Shown: positions 1-6,375, counted from the stretch's first letter. The stretch: DNA of 6,541 nucleotides from an uncultured Sphingopyxis sp. (GCA_936933955.1 CAKZIN010000024.1:1-6541), one strand, 5' to 3'. The notes: a model not told the origin generated them from the letters alone. Program-made: numbers and translations.

Positions 1-18
1 CGTGTGCTCTTCCGATCT
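1..18. other. Illumina TruSeq adapter remnant at contig end
   Basis: These 18 bases (CGTGTGCTCTTCCGATCT) are identical to the 3' end of the Illumina TruSeq index/read-2 adapter, including the final T that ligates to A-tailed inserts. An 18-base exact match sitting exactly at the sequence end is not plausible by chance. Genomic sequence therefore begins at about base 19. In the plus frame the adapter reads as MCSSDL, an artefactual protein start. In the tolA frame on the minus strand it adds a false tail reading QIGRAH. Confidence 0.96.
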
Positions 19-385
19 GAGTCCGCTCGGCTTTGGGAGCGGGCGGAGGCGGCGGCGCCGGCGGGCGAGGCGTCGGTGGAGGGGGCGCGGGTGGCGCGGG
101 TTCGGGCGGCGGCGCCTGTTCGATCGGAAGCTCGTCGGGCGGCGTGGTCACCGCCTCCTCCGGCGCGCCCTTGCTGAGCGGCGCCGCGGTGCTGGCGTCA
201 GGCGCGGTCGCGACGGGCGCGGCTTCGGCGACGATCTCCACCGCGATCGGTGCGTTCTCGAGCTTACGCTGCGGTTGGTCGCGCCAACTCATCGACAGCA
301 GCACGGCGAGGCCCGCGTGCGCGGCGATCACGCCCGCCCACACCGGCCATTCGCGTCTGCCGCGGGTCTGCGCAGCCTCCCCCAT
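19..385 (-). CDS. tolA: TolA, Tol-Pal energy transducer, N-terminal part (3' end missing)
   Basis: TolA is the inner-membrane protein that links the TolQ-TolR proton motor to TolB-Pal at the outer membrane and supports envelope constriction and integrity. About 122 codons are visible, with no stop before the contig end. Residues 1-14 are polar and basic, and residues 15-33 form one membrane segment (VWAGVIAAHAGLAVLLSMSW), giving the expected N-in topology. A stretch follows that begins PIAVEIVAEA, then a strongly proline-rich linker from about residue 85. The C-terminal TolB/Pal-binding domain is beyond the edge. The ATG at 385 is chosen, with a GTG directly before it at 388 as an alternative; neither has a clear ribosome binding site. 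tolR ends 10 bases upstream, so translation is probably coupled. On sequence alone a TonB-type transducer would also fit; its place after tolQR decides for TolA. Bases 1-18 are adapter and not part of the gene. Confidence 0.85.
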
Positions 386-395
386 CACCGCGGGG

Positions 396-862
<467 letters not shown>

Positions 863-863
<1 letters not shown>

Positions 864-1555
864 CAGCCGCGCTCCAGCTCGCGGCTCATCATCGCGTGGA
901 AGCCGTCGACGAAGCGGCCGAGCCGTCCTTCGATCCACCCCAGCGCATGGAGAAAGCGGTTATAGGCGATGACCGCGGGGATCGCCGCGAACAGGCCGAT
1001 GGCGGTGGCGAACAGGGCCTCCGCAATACCCGGCGCCACCACCGCGAGGCTCGATTCCTTGGCGCCGGCAATCGCGGCAAAGCTGCGCATGATGCCCCAC
1101 ACGGTGCCGAACAACCCGACGAAGGGCGCCACCGACCCGACCGTGGCGAGAAGGTTCAGGCGTTCGCCCAGCCGATCCACCTCATGCGCCGACGCGCTGT
1201 CGAGCGCGCCGAGCAGTCGTTCACGCACGCCTGCGCGGTCGACCACCGCCCCACGCGCGGTCGAGCGCTTCCATTCGGCCAGCCCCGCCTGCAGCACGCG
1301 CGCCGCCGCAACGTCGCGTCCGCCCGCATCCTTGGCAAAGCCCTCGACGTCGCTCGCCTTCCAGAAGTCGCGCTCGAAACGCTCGGTCTCCCGACGCGCG
1401 CGGCGCAGTTGCAGGCCGCTGGTGATGATCACCACCCACACCGCTACCGATGCGAGCAGCAGCCCGACCATCACCGCTTTGACGACGATGTCCGCCTGGA
1501 GGAACAGCGCAATGGGCGACAGGCTGGCAGGTTCGAGCGCGAGATTGGGGGTCAT
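863..1555 (-). CDS. tolQ: TolQ, Tol-Pal motor subunit (ExbB/TolQ/MotA family)
   Basis: TolQ is the three-helix inner-membrane subunit that assembles around TolR and converts proton flow into movement of TolA. The 230-residue protein shows membrane helix 1 at about 23-46, a long cytoplasmic loop (47-135) rich in charged residues, and helices 2 and 3 at about 136-160 and 172-198. The hallmark motifs are clear: GLFGTVWGIMRSF at 147-159 and the stretch APGIAEALFATAIGLFAAIP at 174-193. Thr151 and Thr184 match the two channel-lining threonines known in E. coli TolQ (145 and 178). The ATG overlaps the ybgC stop as ATGA, and the stop overlaps the tolR start as TGATG, so the three genes are translationally coupled. 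The length equals that of other TolQ proteins, and nothing is broken. Confidence 0.96.
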
Positions 1556-2004
1556 GCTTCCTCTGGGGCGATTGTGTGGCGAAAGGCGTCGGCCCAGCCT
1601 GCGGGCATTCTCCGCGCGCGACCGGTGGGCGAAACGAACGCCGCCGTCACCTGCGCGTCGACCAGCAGCGCCCCGTCCCGGACGATGCGTTGCGCGATCT
1701 CGACGCTCGCGCCCCGGACACGGCGGGTGCGGCTTTCGACGGTGAGCGCATCGTCGAGCCGCGCGGGCGCGATGAAGCGCAGCGCGACGTCGGTCACTGC
1801 CCAGGCGCCCTCGCCACTCTCGAACGCAGCGCGCTGGTCGATGCCGACGGCGCGCAGCATGTCCGAGCGTGCGCGCTCCATGAAGCGCAGATAGTTGGCG
1901 TGATAGACGACGCCGGAAAGGTCGGTGTCCTCGAAATAGACGCGCAGGGCGAAGCGGTGCACGTCGCCGTCGAAGCGGCCCGCGGGGGGAGCGGCGCTAA
2001 TCAT
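1552..2004 (-). CDS. ybgC: YbgC, tol-pal-associated acyl-CoA thioesterase (hotdog fold)
   Basis: YbgC hydrolyses acyl-CoA thioesters in the cytoplasm and is the usual first gene of tol-pal clusters; its link to the envelope is thought to go through phospholipid metabolism. The 150-residue protein carries the 4-hydroxybenzoyl-CoA thioesterase signature YFEDTDLSGVVYHANYL at 23-39, followed by RFMERARSDML. Asp28 and His35 correspond to the Asp and His of the known active-site motif. The residue four before the Asp, often Tyr in the family, is Phe24 here. The open frame extends upstream to 2178 but overlaps the PepSY gene there. The ATG at 2004 gives the right family length and follows a G-rich stretch (AGGGGCGGGGGAG). 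The stop overlaps the tolQ start as ATGA. The gene lies 58 bases after the PepSY-TM gene on the same strand, so it may be partly read through from there; I see no separate clear promoter. Confidence 0.93.
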   Translation of the reverse strand: MISAAPPAGRFDGDVHRFALRVYFEDTDLSGVVYHANYLRFMERARSDMLRAVGIDQRAAFESGEGAWAVTDVALRFIAPARLDDALTVESRTRRVRGASVEIAQRIVRDGALLVDAQVTAAFVSPTGRARRMPAGWADAFRHTIAPEEA

Positions 2005-2062
2005 CTCCCCCGCCCCTAGCCGTGCCGACACGCCAGGGGAATCCCCGATGGGGCGCGCCGCG

Positions 2063-2593
2063 TCAGCTCCAGAAAAGTTCGCTGCGCCCGCGCGCCTTGC
2101 GCGCGCGGTAGAGGTCGAGCCACATCTTGATGCCGCTGATGACAAAGAACAGCAGCGACGCCGCCAGCAACAGCCCAAAGATATGCCCCGGCACGCCGAG
2201 GATGCCGCCGGTGTGGATGCCCTTGGCGAGGCGCGTCGCGCTGAAGCCCTGGGGGCGGGGGCGCTCGCCTGGGGCCAGCGTTTCGGTCACCGCGCCGCTC
2301 GCCAGATCGACACGCTGCCACTTCTCCTGCCCGACGCGGCGGAGGCTGACGGTGGTCCCCTGCTCGCCGCCCTTGACCAGCGCTTCGGCCACCGCGCCGC
2401 CGCCCGCGATCTGCGCCGCGCGCGCGATGGCGTCGCCGGGCGCTTCGATCGCCGCCTGCGAAAGCGCGGGGCGTTCGCCTTCGCCCTCCAGCGACTCTTC
2501 GAGCTCGTGGAACTGCAGCACCGTGCCGGACAGCGCCATGATGAGCAGGAAAAGTCCGGCGACGAGGCCGAGCCAGCGGTGCAGTTTGCGCAT
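2063..2593 (-). CDS. PepSY-associated TM (PepSY_TM) membrane protein, short form
   Basis: A 176-residue inner-membrane protein of the PepSY_TM type. The N-terminus MRKLHRWLGLVAGLFLLIM and the second segment with IHTGGILGVPGHIFGLLL, then SGIKMWLDLYR, are the characteristic ends of this family. Membrane helices lie at about 8-26 and 136-159. Between them is an approximately 110-residue periplasmic part holding a PepSY-like region (about 41-105, including GQEKWQRVDLASGAV). Longer relatives with four helices include bacterial ferric-siderophore reductases that bind haem through histidines; His5, His127 and His137 could play that role here, but this is inference. The start at 2593 is set by a consensus AAGGAG six bases upstream; the frame is open to 2641 but lacks such a site. 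A promoter with an iron-box-like palindrome precedes it. A role in iron or redox metabolism is likely, and the exact reaction is unknown. Confidence 0.85.
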   Translation of the reverse strand: MRKLHRWLGLVAGLFLLIMALSGTVLQFHELEESLEGEGERPALSQAAIEAPGDAIARAAQIAGGGAVAEALVKGGEQGTTVSLRRVGQEKWQRVDLASGAVTETLAPGERPRPQGFSATRLAKGIHTGGILGVPGHIFGLLLAASLLFFVISGIKMWLDLYRARKARGRSELFWS

Positions 2594-2599
2594 GGGGAA

Positions 2600-2605
2600 C
2601 TCCTT
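2600..2605 (-). promoter_or_regulatory. Ribosome binding site of the PepSY-TM gene
   Basis: On the minus strand this reads AAGGAG, a near-perfect Shine-Dalgarno sequence, with six bases (TTCCCC) before the ATG at 2593. It is the strongest such site in the window and decides the start against the in-frame upstream codon at 2641. Confidence 0.85.
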
Positions 2606-2612
2606 TGCACCT

Positions 2613-2641
2613 TTAATGCGAACGAGTCGCAAGAATGTCAA
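2613..2641 (-). promoter_or_regulatory. Probable sigma-70 promoter of the PepSY-TM gene
   Basis: On the minus strand a perfect -35 element TTGACA (2641-2636) is followed after exactly 17 bases by CATTAA (2618-2613), a weak -10 that matches three of the six TATAAT positions. Transcription would begin near 2606, giving a very short leader holding the AAGGAG site. The spacing and position are right, but the weak -10 keeps this a prediction. Confidence 0.55.
2617..2631. promoter_or_regulatory. Palindromic operator, Fur-like, between -35 and -10
   Basis: The palindrome TGCGA-N5-TCGCA lies wholly within the spacer and -10 region of the predicted PepSY-TM promoter, where a bound repressor would block polymerase. 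On the minus strand the context is TTGCGACTCGTTCGCATTAA. It resembles iron-box (Fur) sites of the form TGCGAAT-ATTCGCA found before iron-uptake genes in proteobacteria. The palindrome is seen directly; the assignment to Fur is inference from its form and the PepSY-TM gene it controls. Another repressor is possible. Confidence 0.45.
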
Positions 2642-2707
2642 CGCGACGAGCGGCTCGGCGCTTGCGGGTGCTCGGCGCGCACGTCACAACGGCCATTCGG
2701 TTGCACG

Positions 2708-2713
2708 AAAGGG
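2708..2713 (+). promoter_or_regulatory. Ribosome binding site of the alpha/beta hydrolase gene
   Basis: AAAGGG lies seven bases before the ATG at 2721 but only one base before the in-frame ATG at 2715. The spacing favours 2721 as the real start. Confidence 0.6.
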
Positions 2714-2720
2714 TATGACG

Positions 2721-3692
2721 ATGGCGCGACGGTCGCCCGCGCGGATGATATTGCTGGGGAGCCTCGCCGCGAGTGCGGTGGGGTTGGGACTCGCCGCGCG
2801 TCGGCGCCAGCAGGAGCGCAAGACCACCGCAGACGCGCAGGCGTCGACGCCGATCCCCGCCCGGGCGGAGTGGTGGGAGGCGCCCGAGGGCCTGTTCGGC
2901 TACCACTGGCCTGCCGAAAATGCGCGCGCGACGCTGCTCCTTCAGCATGGCTTCGGTGAGCACGCCGGGCGCTATGTCGAACATTTCAGCGGCCTCGTCC
3001 CGGCGCTCAACGCAATGGGGGTGGAGGTGTTCGCGTTCGATATGGCGGGGCATGGCCGCTCCGCCGGTGCGCGCGGGGTGGTCGATGTCGATGCGATGGC
3101 GCAGGCGCACCGGGCGGCACGGCGCGAGCTCGCCCAGCGCGGCCGGCCGCTGCTGCTGTTCGGCCACTCACTCGGCGGGCTGGTGACAGCGCTGTCGGTG
3201 GCGCGCGATCCGGAGGGTCTCGCCGCGGTGGTGCTGAGCTCGCCCGCGCTTCCCGACAGCGCGCCGCTGCCGCTCCGTCTCATCGCGCAGGCGCTAGTGA
3301 AGGTCGCGCCCGGCGTGGGGGTCGCACCGCTCGGGGAGCCGTCGGGGATCTCGCGCATCAAGTCGGAGGTCGATGCCTATCTCGCCGATCCGCTGGTCAA
3401 CCCGCGGCGGGTGCCCGCGCTGCTTGGTGTCACCGCGCTGGCTGCGGCTGCCGAGGTCAGGGCTGCGGCACCCAACTGGCGCGCGCCGACCTTGATCCTC
3501 CACGGCACCGCCGATCAGTACACCGACCCGCGCGCCAGTCAGCGCCTGTTCGACGCGCTCGCGGCGGAGGACAAGCGGCTCGAACTGGTCGCGGGTGCGC
3601 GGCACGAGCTCCTCAACGACATGCCGCGCAAGCGCATCGCCGCCGAGCTGCTCTCCTGGATCGAAGCGCGACTGCCAGCGCCTGCGAGTTGA
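2721..3692 (+). CDS. Membrane-anchored alpha/beta hydrolase, monoacylglycerol lipase type
   Basis: A serine hydrolase of the Hydrolase_4/serine aminopeptidase S33 group, which includes monoacylglycerol lipases and lysophospholipases; the likely substrates are lipid monoesters, though this cannot be fixed from sequence. In the 323-residue protein, HGFGEHAGRY (76-85) is the oxyanion-hole motif of this group, DMAGHGRSAG follows at 107-116, and GHSLGG (148-153) carries nucleophile Ser150. Asp265 in HGTAD and His295 in GARHEL complete the triad. Residues 9-26 (MILLGSLAASAVGLGLAA) are hydrophobic between basic flanks and should act as an uncleaved membrane anchor. By the positive-inside rule the following RRRQQERK would keep the catalytic domain in the cytoplasm, unless basic residues 3-8 dominate. 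The start at 2721 follows AAAGGG; the ATG at 2715 is too close to it. The gene diverges from the PepSY-TM gene, with 127 bases between the starts, and no clear promoter of its own was found. Confidence 0.88.
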   Translation: MARRSPARMILLGSLAASAVGLGLAARRRQQERKTTADAQASTPIPARAEWWEAPEGLFGYHWPAENARATLLLQHGFGEHAGRYVEHFSGLVPALNAMGVEVFAFDMAGHGRSAGARGVVDVDAMAQAHRAARRELAQRGRPLLLFGHSLGGLVTALSVARDPEGLAAVVLSSPALPDSAPLPLRLIAQALVKVAPGVGVAPLGEPSGISRIKSEVDAYLADPLVNPRRVPALLGVTALAAAAEVRAAAPNWRAPTLILHGTADQYTDPRASQRLFDALAAEDKRLELVAGARHELLNDMPRKRIAAELLSWIEARLPAPAS

Positions 3693-3746
3693 ATTCGCGA
3701 CGCGGCAACACCATCTCCGCCGCCTTACGAGATATTCAGGCGCAGC

Positions 3747-3770
3747 GCGCCGTGCTAAGTGGCACGGCGC
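3747..3770. repeat. Hairpin between hydrolase and pirin genes, possible terminator
   Basis: A perfect 9-base inverted repeat, GCGCCGTGC (3747-3755) and GCACGGCGC (3762-3770), encloses the 6-base loop TAAGTG. It lies 55 bases after the hydrolase stop and 27 bases before the pirin start. There is no proper T-run after it (CCGTTGCGTTG), so it is at best a weak intrinsic terminator. It could instead be an RNA fold in the pirin leader or an operator. Confidence 0.5.
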
Positions 3771-3796
3771 CCGTTGCGTTGTCGAAAGGCAGGCAG

Positions 3797-4666
3797 ATGA
3801 CCAAGTCGATCGTCGAGATCGTTCCGCCCCCGCAACAGGGGCATTGGGTGGGGGATGGCTTCCCCGTCCGCTCGTTGTTCAGCTATCATAACGATCCAGC
3901 TGCGGTGACGCCCTTTTTACTGTTCGATTACGCAGGACCCTGGCAATTTCCAGCCAACGCGTCGGATGCGCTGCGCGGCGTGGGCGAACACCCCCACCGC
4001 GGGTTCGAGACGGTGACCATCGTCTATGATGGGGAGGTCAGCCACGCGGACTCCGCGGGCGGCGGCGGGACGATCGGCGCGGGTGATGTGCAGTGGATGA
4101 CCGCAGGCGCGGGGATCGTGCATCAGGAGTTTCACTCGGCGGAATTCTCGCGCGTTGGCGGGCCGTTCCGGATGGTGCAGCTGTGGGTCAACCTGCCCGC
4201 CAAGGACAAGGACGCGCCCGCCGCCTATCAGGCGATCACCCGCGACCAGATCCCCTGCGTGCCCTTCGTCGGCGGCCATGCGCGCGTCATCGCCGGCGCC
4301 TTTGCCGGCGTTCAGGGTCCGGCGAAGAGCTTTACGCCGATCGAGCTGTGGGACGTGCGGCTGAACGCGGGTGCGGAGTTGCATCTGCCGATCAGCGAAG
4401 GCTTCAACGCGATGATCGCCGTTCTCGACGGTGAGCTAGAGGTGACGGGAGCGACGGCGGGTGCCGGTGCGCTCGTGCGCCTGTCGCGCGAAGGCCATGA
4501 CATCGACGTGCGCGCCACGACGGAAACGATGCTGCTGGTGCTCGCCGGTGAGCCGATCGACGAGCCGGTGGCGGGTCACGGGCCCTTTGTGATGAACTAT
4601 CCCGCCGAAATCAGCCAGGCGATGCGCGACTTTCAGGCGGGGAAGTTCGGCCGCGTGACGGCCTAG
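3797..4666 (+). CDS. Pirin family protein (bicupin; quercetin 2,3-dioxygenase-like)
   Basis: Pirins are iron-binding two-cupin proteins of the cytoplasm; some bacterial members (E. coli YhhW) oxidise quercetin, others bind partner enzymes or transcription factors, so the true role here is open. The 289-residue protein has the N-terminal cupin signature: GEHPHRGFETVTIVYDGEV (63-81), HADSAGGGGTIGAGDVQWMT (83-102) and AGAGIVHQEF (103-112). His65, His67, His109 and Glu111 are the four metal ligands of the family. The second cupin domain (about 175-275) includes the stretch from 'SFTPIELWDVRLNAGAEL'. All ligands are present, so the protein should bind metal. The ATG at 3797 follows AAAGG at a spacing of 7; the frame is open further upstream to 3689, but that overlaps the hydrolase end and lacks family similarity. 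It may be co-transcribed with the hydrolase (104-base gap) unless the hairpin between them stops polymerase. Confidence 0.92.
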   Translation: MTKSIVEIVPPPQQGHWVGDGFPVRSLFSYHNDPAAVTPFLLFDYAGPWQFPANASDALRGVGEHPHRGFETVTIVYDGEVSHADSAGGGGTIGAGDVQWMTAGAGIVHQEFHSAEFSRVGGPFRMVQLWVNLPAKDKDAPAAYQAITRDQIPCVPFVGGHARVIAGAFAGVQGPAKSFTPIELWDVRLNAGAELHLPISEGFNAMIAVLDGELEVTGATAGAGALVRLSREGHDIDVRATTETMLLVLAGEPIDEPVAGHGPFVMNYPAEISQAMRDFQAGKFGRVTA

Positions 4667-4674
4667 CGAACGGG

Positions 4675-4699
4675 GGGCGGCGTGATGCTTACGCCGCCC
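4675..4699. terminator. Hairpin between convergent genes, probable shared terminator
   Basis: A perfect 9-base stem, GGGCGGCGT (4675-4683) with ACGCCGCCC (4691-4699), around the 7-base loop GATGCTT. It begins 8 bases after the pirin stop and ends 18 bases before the stop of the opposite-strand lipoprotein gene, filling most of the 51-base gap. No T-tract follows on either strand, so it departs from the classical form, but its place between two converging genes supports termination in both directions. Confidence 0.6.
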
Positions 4700-4717
4700 G
4701 CTCCGCTCAAATGACCG

Positions 4718-5140
4718 TCAGTTTTCCCGACGAAAGGGCACGAAGTCGCCGAGCGCGCAGCTGCCGTGATACATGCCTGTCGCACGATCGACGAGCCGGA
4801 TGATGTCGCCGCTGCACGGGCCAGCGCCGCGCACCTCCGAAACGATAACGTCGCTGTCCCGGCTCAACCCAGGGCACGAGCCGCGCAGTTCGTTCTTATA
4901 CACGAGGTTCGAGCCCACCCGGTAGAGCAGCACCGAGTCCGATACCCGCACCAGATCGTTGGTCGAGTGCGTCGGAATGCAACTCATCGGTCGACCCGCG
5001 ACCTTGCCGCCCAATTCCCGCTCCATCAGCGCCATCTGCTGCGGCGACAGACCGCGGTCGGTGGTGTCCTGCGCCGTGTAGGCACAGCCCGCTGTCGCCA
5101 TCGCGGCCAGTGTTGCCGCCATCCATCCAAGCCGTCTCAT
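4718..5140 (-). CDS. Small secreted protein, probable lipoprotein, four conserved-type cysteines
   Basis: I do not recognise the family with confidence; similar small proteins with a C-I-P ... LLYR ... CPGL pattern occur in sphingomonads and relatives. The 140-residue protein starts MRRLGWMAATLAAMATAGC, a signal peptide ending in a lipobox-like TAGC, so Cys19 is probably lipidated and the protein held in the envelope. The lipobox is imperfect because Thr stands at -3 instead of Leu. After it come four cysteines, Cys54 (PMSCIP), Cys89 (GSCPGL), Cys109 and Cys128, enough for two disulfide bonds in the periplasm. The region 64-92 looks like a small beta fold. The start at 5140 gives the compact signal peptide. 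In-frame alternatives are ATG 5155 and GTG 5173, the latter with an AAAGG site six bases upstream; it would extend the signal peptide by 11 residues. It follows gloB by 66 bases on the same strand. Confidence 0.75.
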   Translation of the reverse strand: MRRLGWMAATLAAMATAGCAYTAQDTTDRGLSPQQMALMERELGGKVAGRPMSCIPTHSTNDLVRVSDSVLLYRVGSNLVYKNELRGSCPGLSRDSDVIVSEVRGAGPCSGDIIRLVDRATGMYHGSCALGDFVPFRREN

Positions 5141-5206
5141 CGCCGCTGTCCCCATTGCTTGTCGCGTGCCCACGCTGCGCCTTTGCCGCTGACGCTCAGA
5201 TGAACG

Positions 5207-5926
5207 TCAGGCCCGGTCCTTGGCTGCACGCAGGCGGGCAAATTCGTCCACGTCGCGCGCCCGCAGGAACGGGTTGGTCGCGCGCTCGGCAAAGAGGTTG
5301 GTGGGGACCGTCGGCTCACCGCGCTCGCGCATCGCCGCGATGGCGTCGAGACGGGCCTGCATCGCCGCGTTGTCGGGAAACTGCGCGAGGGCGAACCGCG
5401 CGTTGGAGAGGCTGTATTCGTGCGCGCAGTAAATCTCGGTCGCATCGTCGAGCGTGTCGATCCAGCGCATCGCGTCGAACATCTGCGCAGCCGTCCCTTC
5501 GAACAGCCGTCCGCAGCCCATTACGAACAGCGTGTCGCCGATGAACAGCTTACCTGCGCCATCGAAATGAAAGGCGATGTGGCCGAGCGTATGGCCGGGC
5601 ACCGACTTCACCCGCGCCACCTGATTGCCGAGCCGCACCTCGTCGCCCTGCTCGAGCGATGCGTCGAGCGTCGGGATGCGCGCCGCTTCCGCCGCCGGAG
5701 CTCGCACGATGGCGCCGGTCGCCGCCTTGATCTCCGCGTTGCCGCCGGTGTGGTCGGGATGCCAGTGCGTGTTCCAGATCTCCCCGATTCGCCAGCCGCG
5801 CGCGTTGGCCTTGGCGAGGACCGGCGCGGCTTCCGCGGGGTCGATGACGACACAGGCCTCGCTGTCGGCATCGTGGAGCAGCCAGACATAATTGTCCTTG
5901 AGCGCGGGGATGCGAACCACCTCCAT
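5207..5926 (-). CDS. gloB: Hydroxyacylglutathione hydrolase (glyoxalase II)
   Basis: GloB hydrolyses S-D-lactoylglutathione to D-lactate and glutathione, the second step of methylglyoxal detoxification in the cytoplasm. The 239-residue metallo-beta-lactamase-fold protein shows THWHPDH (His54, His56, Asp58, His59), PGHT (His112), GDTLF (Asp131) and CAHEY (His169), together the full set of binuclear metal ligands. CGRLFEG (138-144) and the C-terminal NPFLR plus the RLRAAKDRA end are typical of true glyoxalase II, including basic residues that bind glutathione. The ATG at 5926 gives the family N-terminus MEVVRIPALKDNYVWLL and lies 5 bases after the gloA stop. A GTG at 5935 overlaps that stop as GTGA and is a possible alternative adding three residues. 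Either way translation should be coupled to gloA. A 6-base inverted repeat (CTGACG/CGTCAG) spans its stop codon but lacks a T-run. Confidence 0.95.
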   Translation of the reverse strand: MEVVRIPALKDNYVWLLHDADSEACVVIDPAEAAPVLAKANARGWRIGEIWNTHWHPDHTGGNAEIKAATGAIVRAPAAEAARIPTLDASLEQGDEVRLGNQVARVKSVPGHTLGHIAFHFDGAGKLFIGDTLFVMGCGRLFEGTAAQMFDAMRWIDTLDDATEIYCAHEYSLSNARFALAQFPDNAAMQARLDAIAAMRERGEPTVPTNLFAERATNPFLRARDVDEFARLRAAKDRA

Positions 5927-5931
5927 GCCCG

Positions 5932-6375
5932 TCACCACTCGCCCGTATTGGGCATCGACGCCCACGGCTCCGCGGCGGCGAGCGCCTCGCCGCGCTGGAG
6001 GAGCTCGACCGAGATGCCGTCCGGGCTGCGCACGAACGCCATGCGCCCGTCGCGCGGGGGGCGGTTGATCGTCACACCCGCATCGGAGAGGCGCTGGCAG
6101 GCAGCGTAGATGTCGTCGACGCAGTAGGCGAGGTGCCCGAAGTTGCGCCCGCCACGATATTCTTCCGCTGGGGAGCCGCCCTCGGCCGGCCAGTTATAGG
6201 TCAGCTCGACCTCCGCAATCCCGGCTTGCCCCGGTGCGGCGAGGAAGATCAGAGTGAACCGCCCCGCCGGATTGTCGAACCGCCGAACCTCCTCGAGCCC
6301 CAGCAGCTGGAAAAAGCCGACGCTTGCGTCCGGATCGCTCACGCGCAGCATCGTGTGCAGATATTCCAGCGCCAT
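5932..6375 (-). CDS. gloA: Lactoylglutathione lyase (glyoxalase I), VOC family
   Basis: GloA isomerises the hemithioacetal of methylglyoxal and glutathione to S-D-lactoylglutathione, the substrate of the next gene. In the 147-residue protein the start LHTMLRVSDPDASVGFF, the middle AEVELTYNWP and the segment NFGHLAYCVDDIYAACQRL match glyoxalase I. The four metal ligands can be placed at His7, Glu57, His81 and Glu124 (SVELLQ), equivalent to His5, Glu56, His74 and Glu122 in E. coli. The ATG at 6375 follows GGGGAGAGG, with GGGGAG six bases upstream. The gene starts 30 bases after the stop of the partial gene on the same strand and ends 5 bases before gloB. The stretch before the last ligand is short (RPPRDGRMAFVRSPDG) and a C-terminal tail of about 20 residues extends past it. 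Another VOC enzyme is possible in principle, but the pairing with gloB makes this call firm. Confidence 0.9.
   Translation of the reverse strand: MALEYLHTMLRVSDPDASVGFFQLLGLEEVRRFDNPAGRFTLIFLAAPGQAGIAEVELTYNWPAEGGSPAEEYRGGRNFGHLAYCVDDIYAACQRLSDAGVTINRPPRDGRMAFVRSPDGISVELLQRGEALAAAEPWASMPNTGEW

Noticed and set aside
896..1894. Long plus-strand open frame (332 codons) opposite tolQ and ybgC
   Set aside because: It lies antisense to two clearly recognisable genes, is very rich in Arg, Ala, His and Gln, and has no domain. High GC keeps the antisense frame free of stops.
2036..2053. GGGG/CCCC/GGGG short inverted repeats between the PepSY-TM gene and ybgC
   Set aside because: The stems are only four to five bases, compete with each other and have no T-run, so they are too weak to call a terminator.
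2127..2720. Upstream extension of the hydrolase reading frame
   Set aside because: The frame is open for almost 600 bases before the start, but this stretch is antisense to the PepSY-TM gene, Ser/Arg/Ala-rich without pattern, and the ribosome binding site is at 2708.
2048..2959. Plus-strand open frame of 303 codons across the PepSY-TM gene and the hydrolase start
   Set aside because: It is antisense to the PepSY-TM gene, crosses the divergent promoter region and then runs out of frame into the hydrolase. It shows no family similarity and is a GC-rich shadow.
5189..5210. Inverted repeat CTGACG/CGTCAG around the gloB stop codon
   Set aside because: The stem is six bases with a 10-base loop and no T-run. 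It could arise by chance in this base composition and is not called as a terminator.
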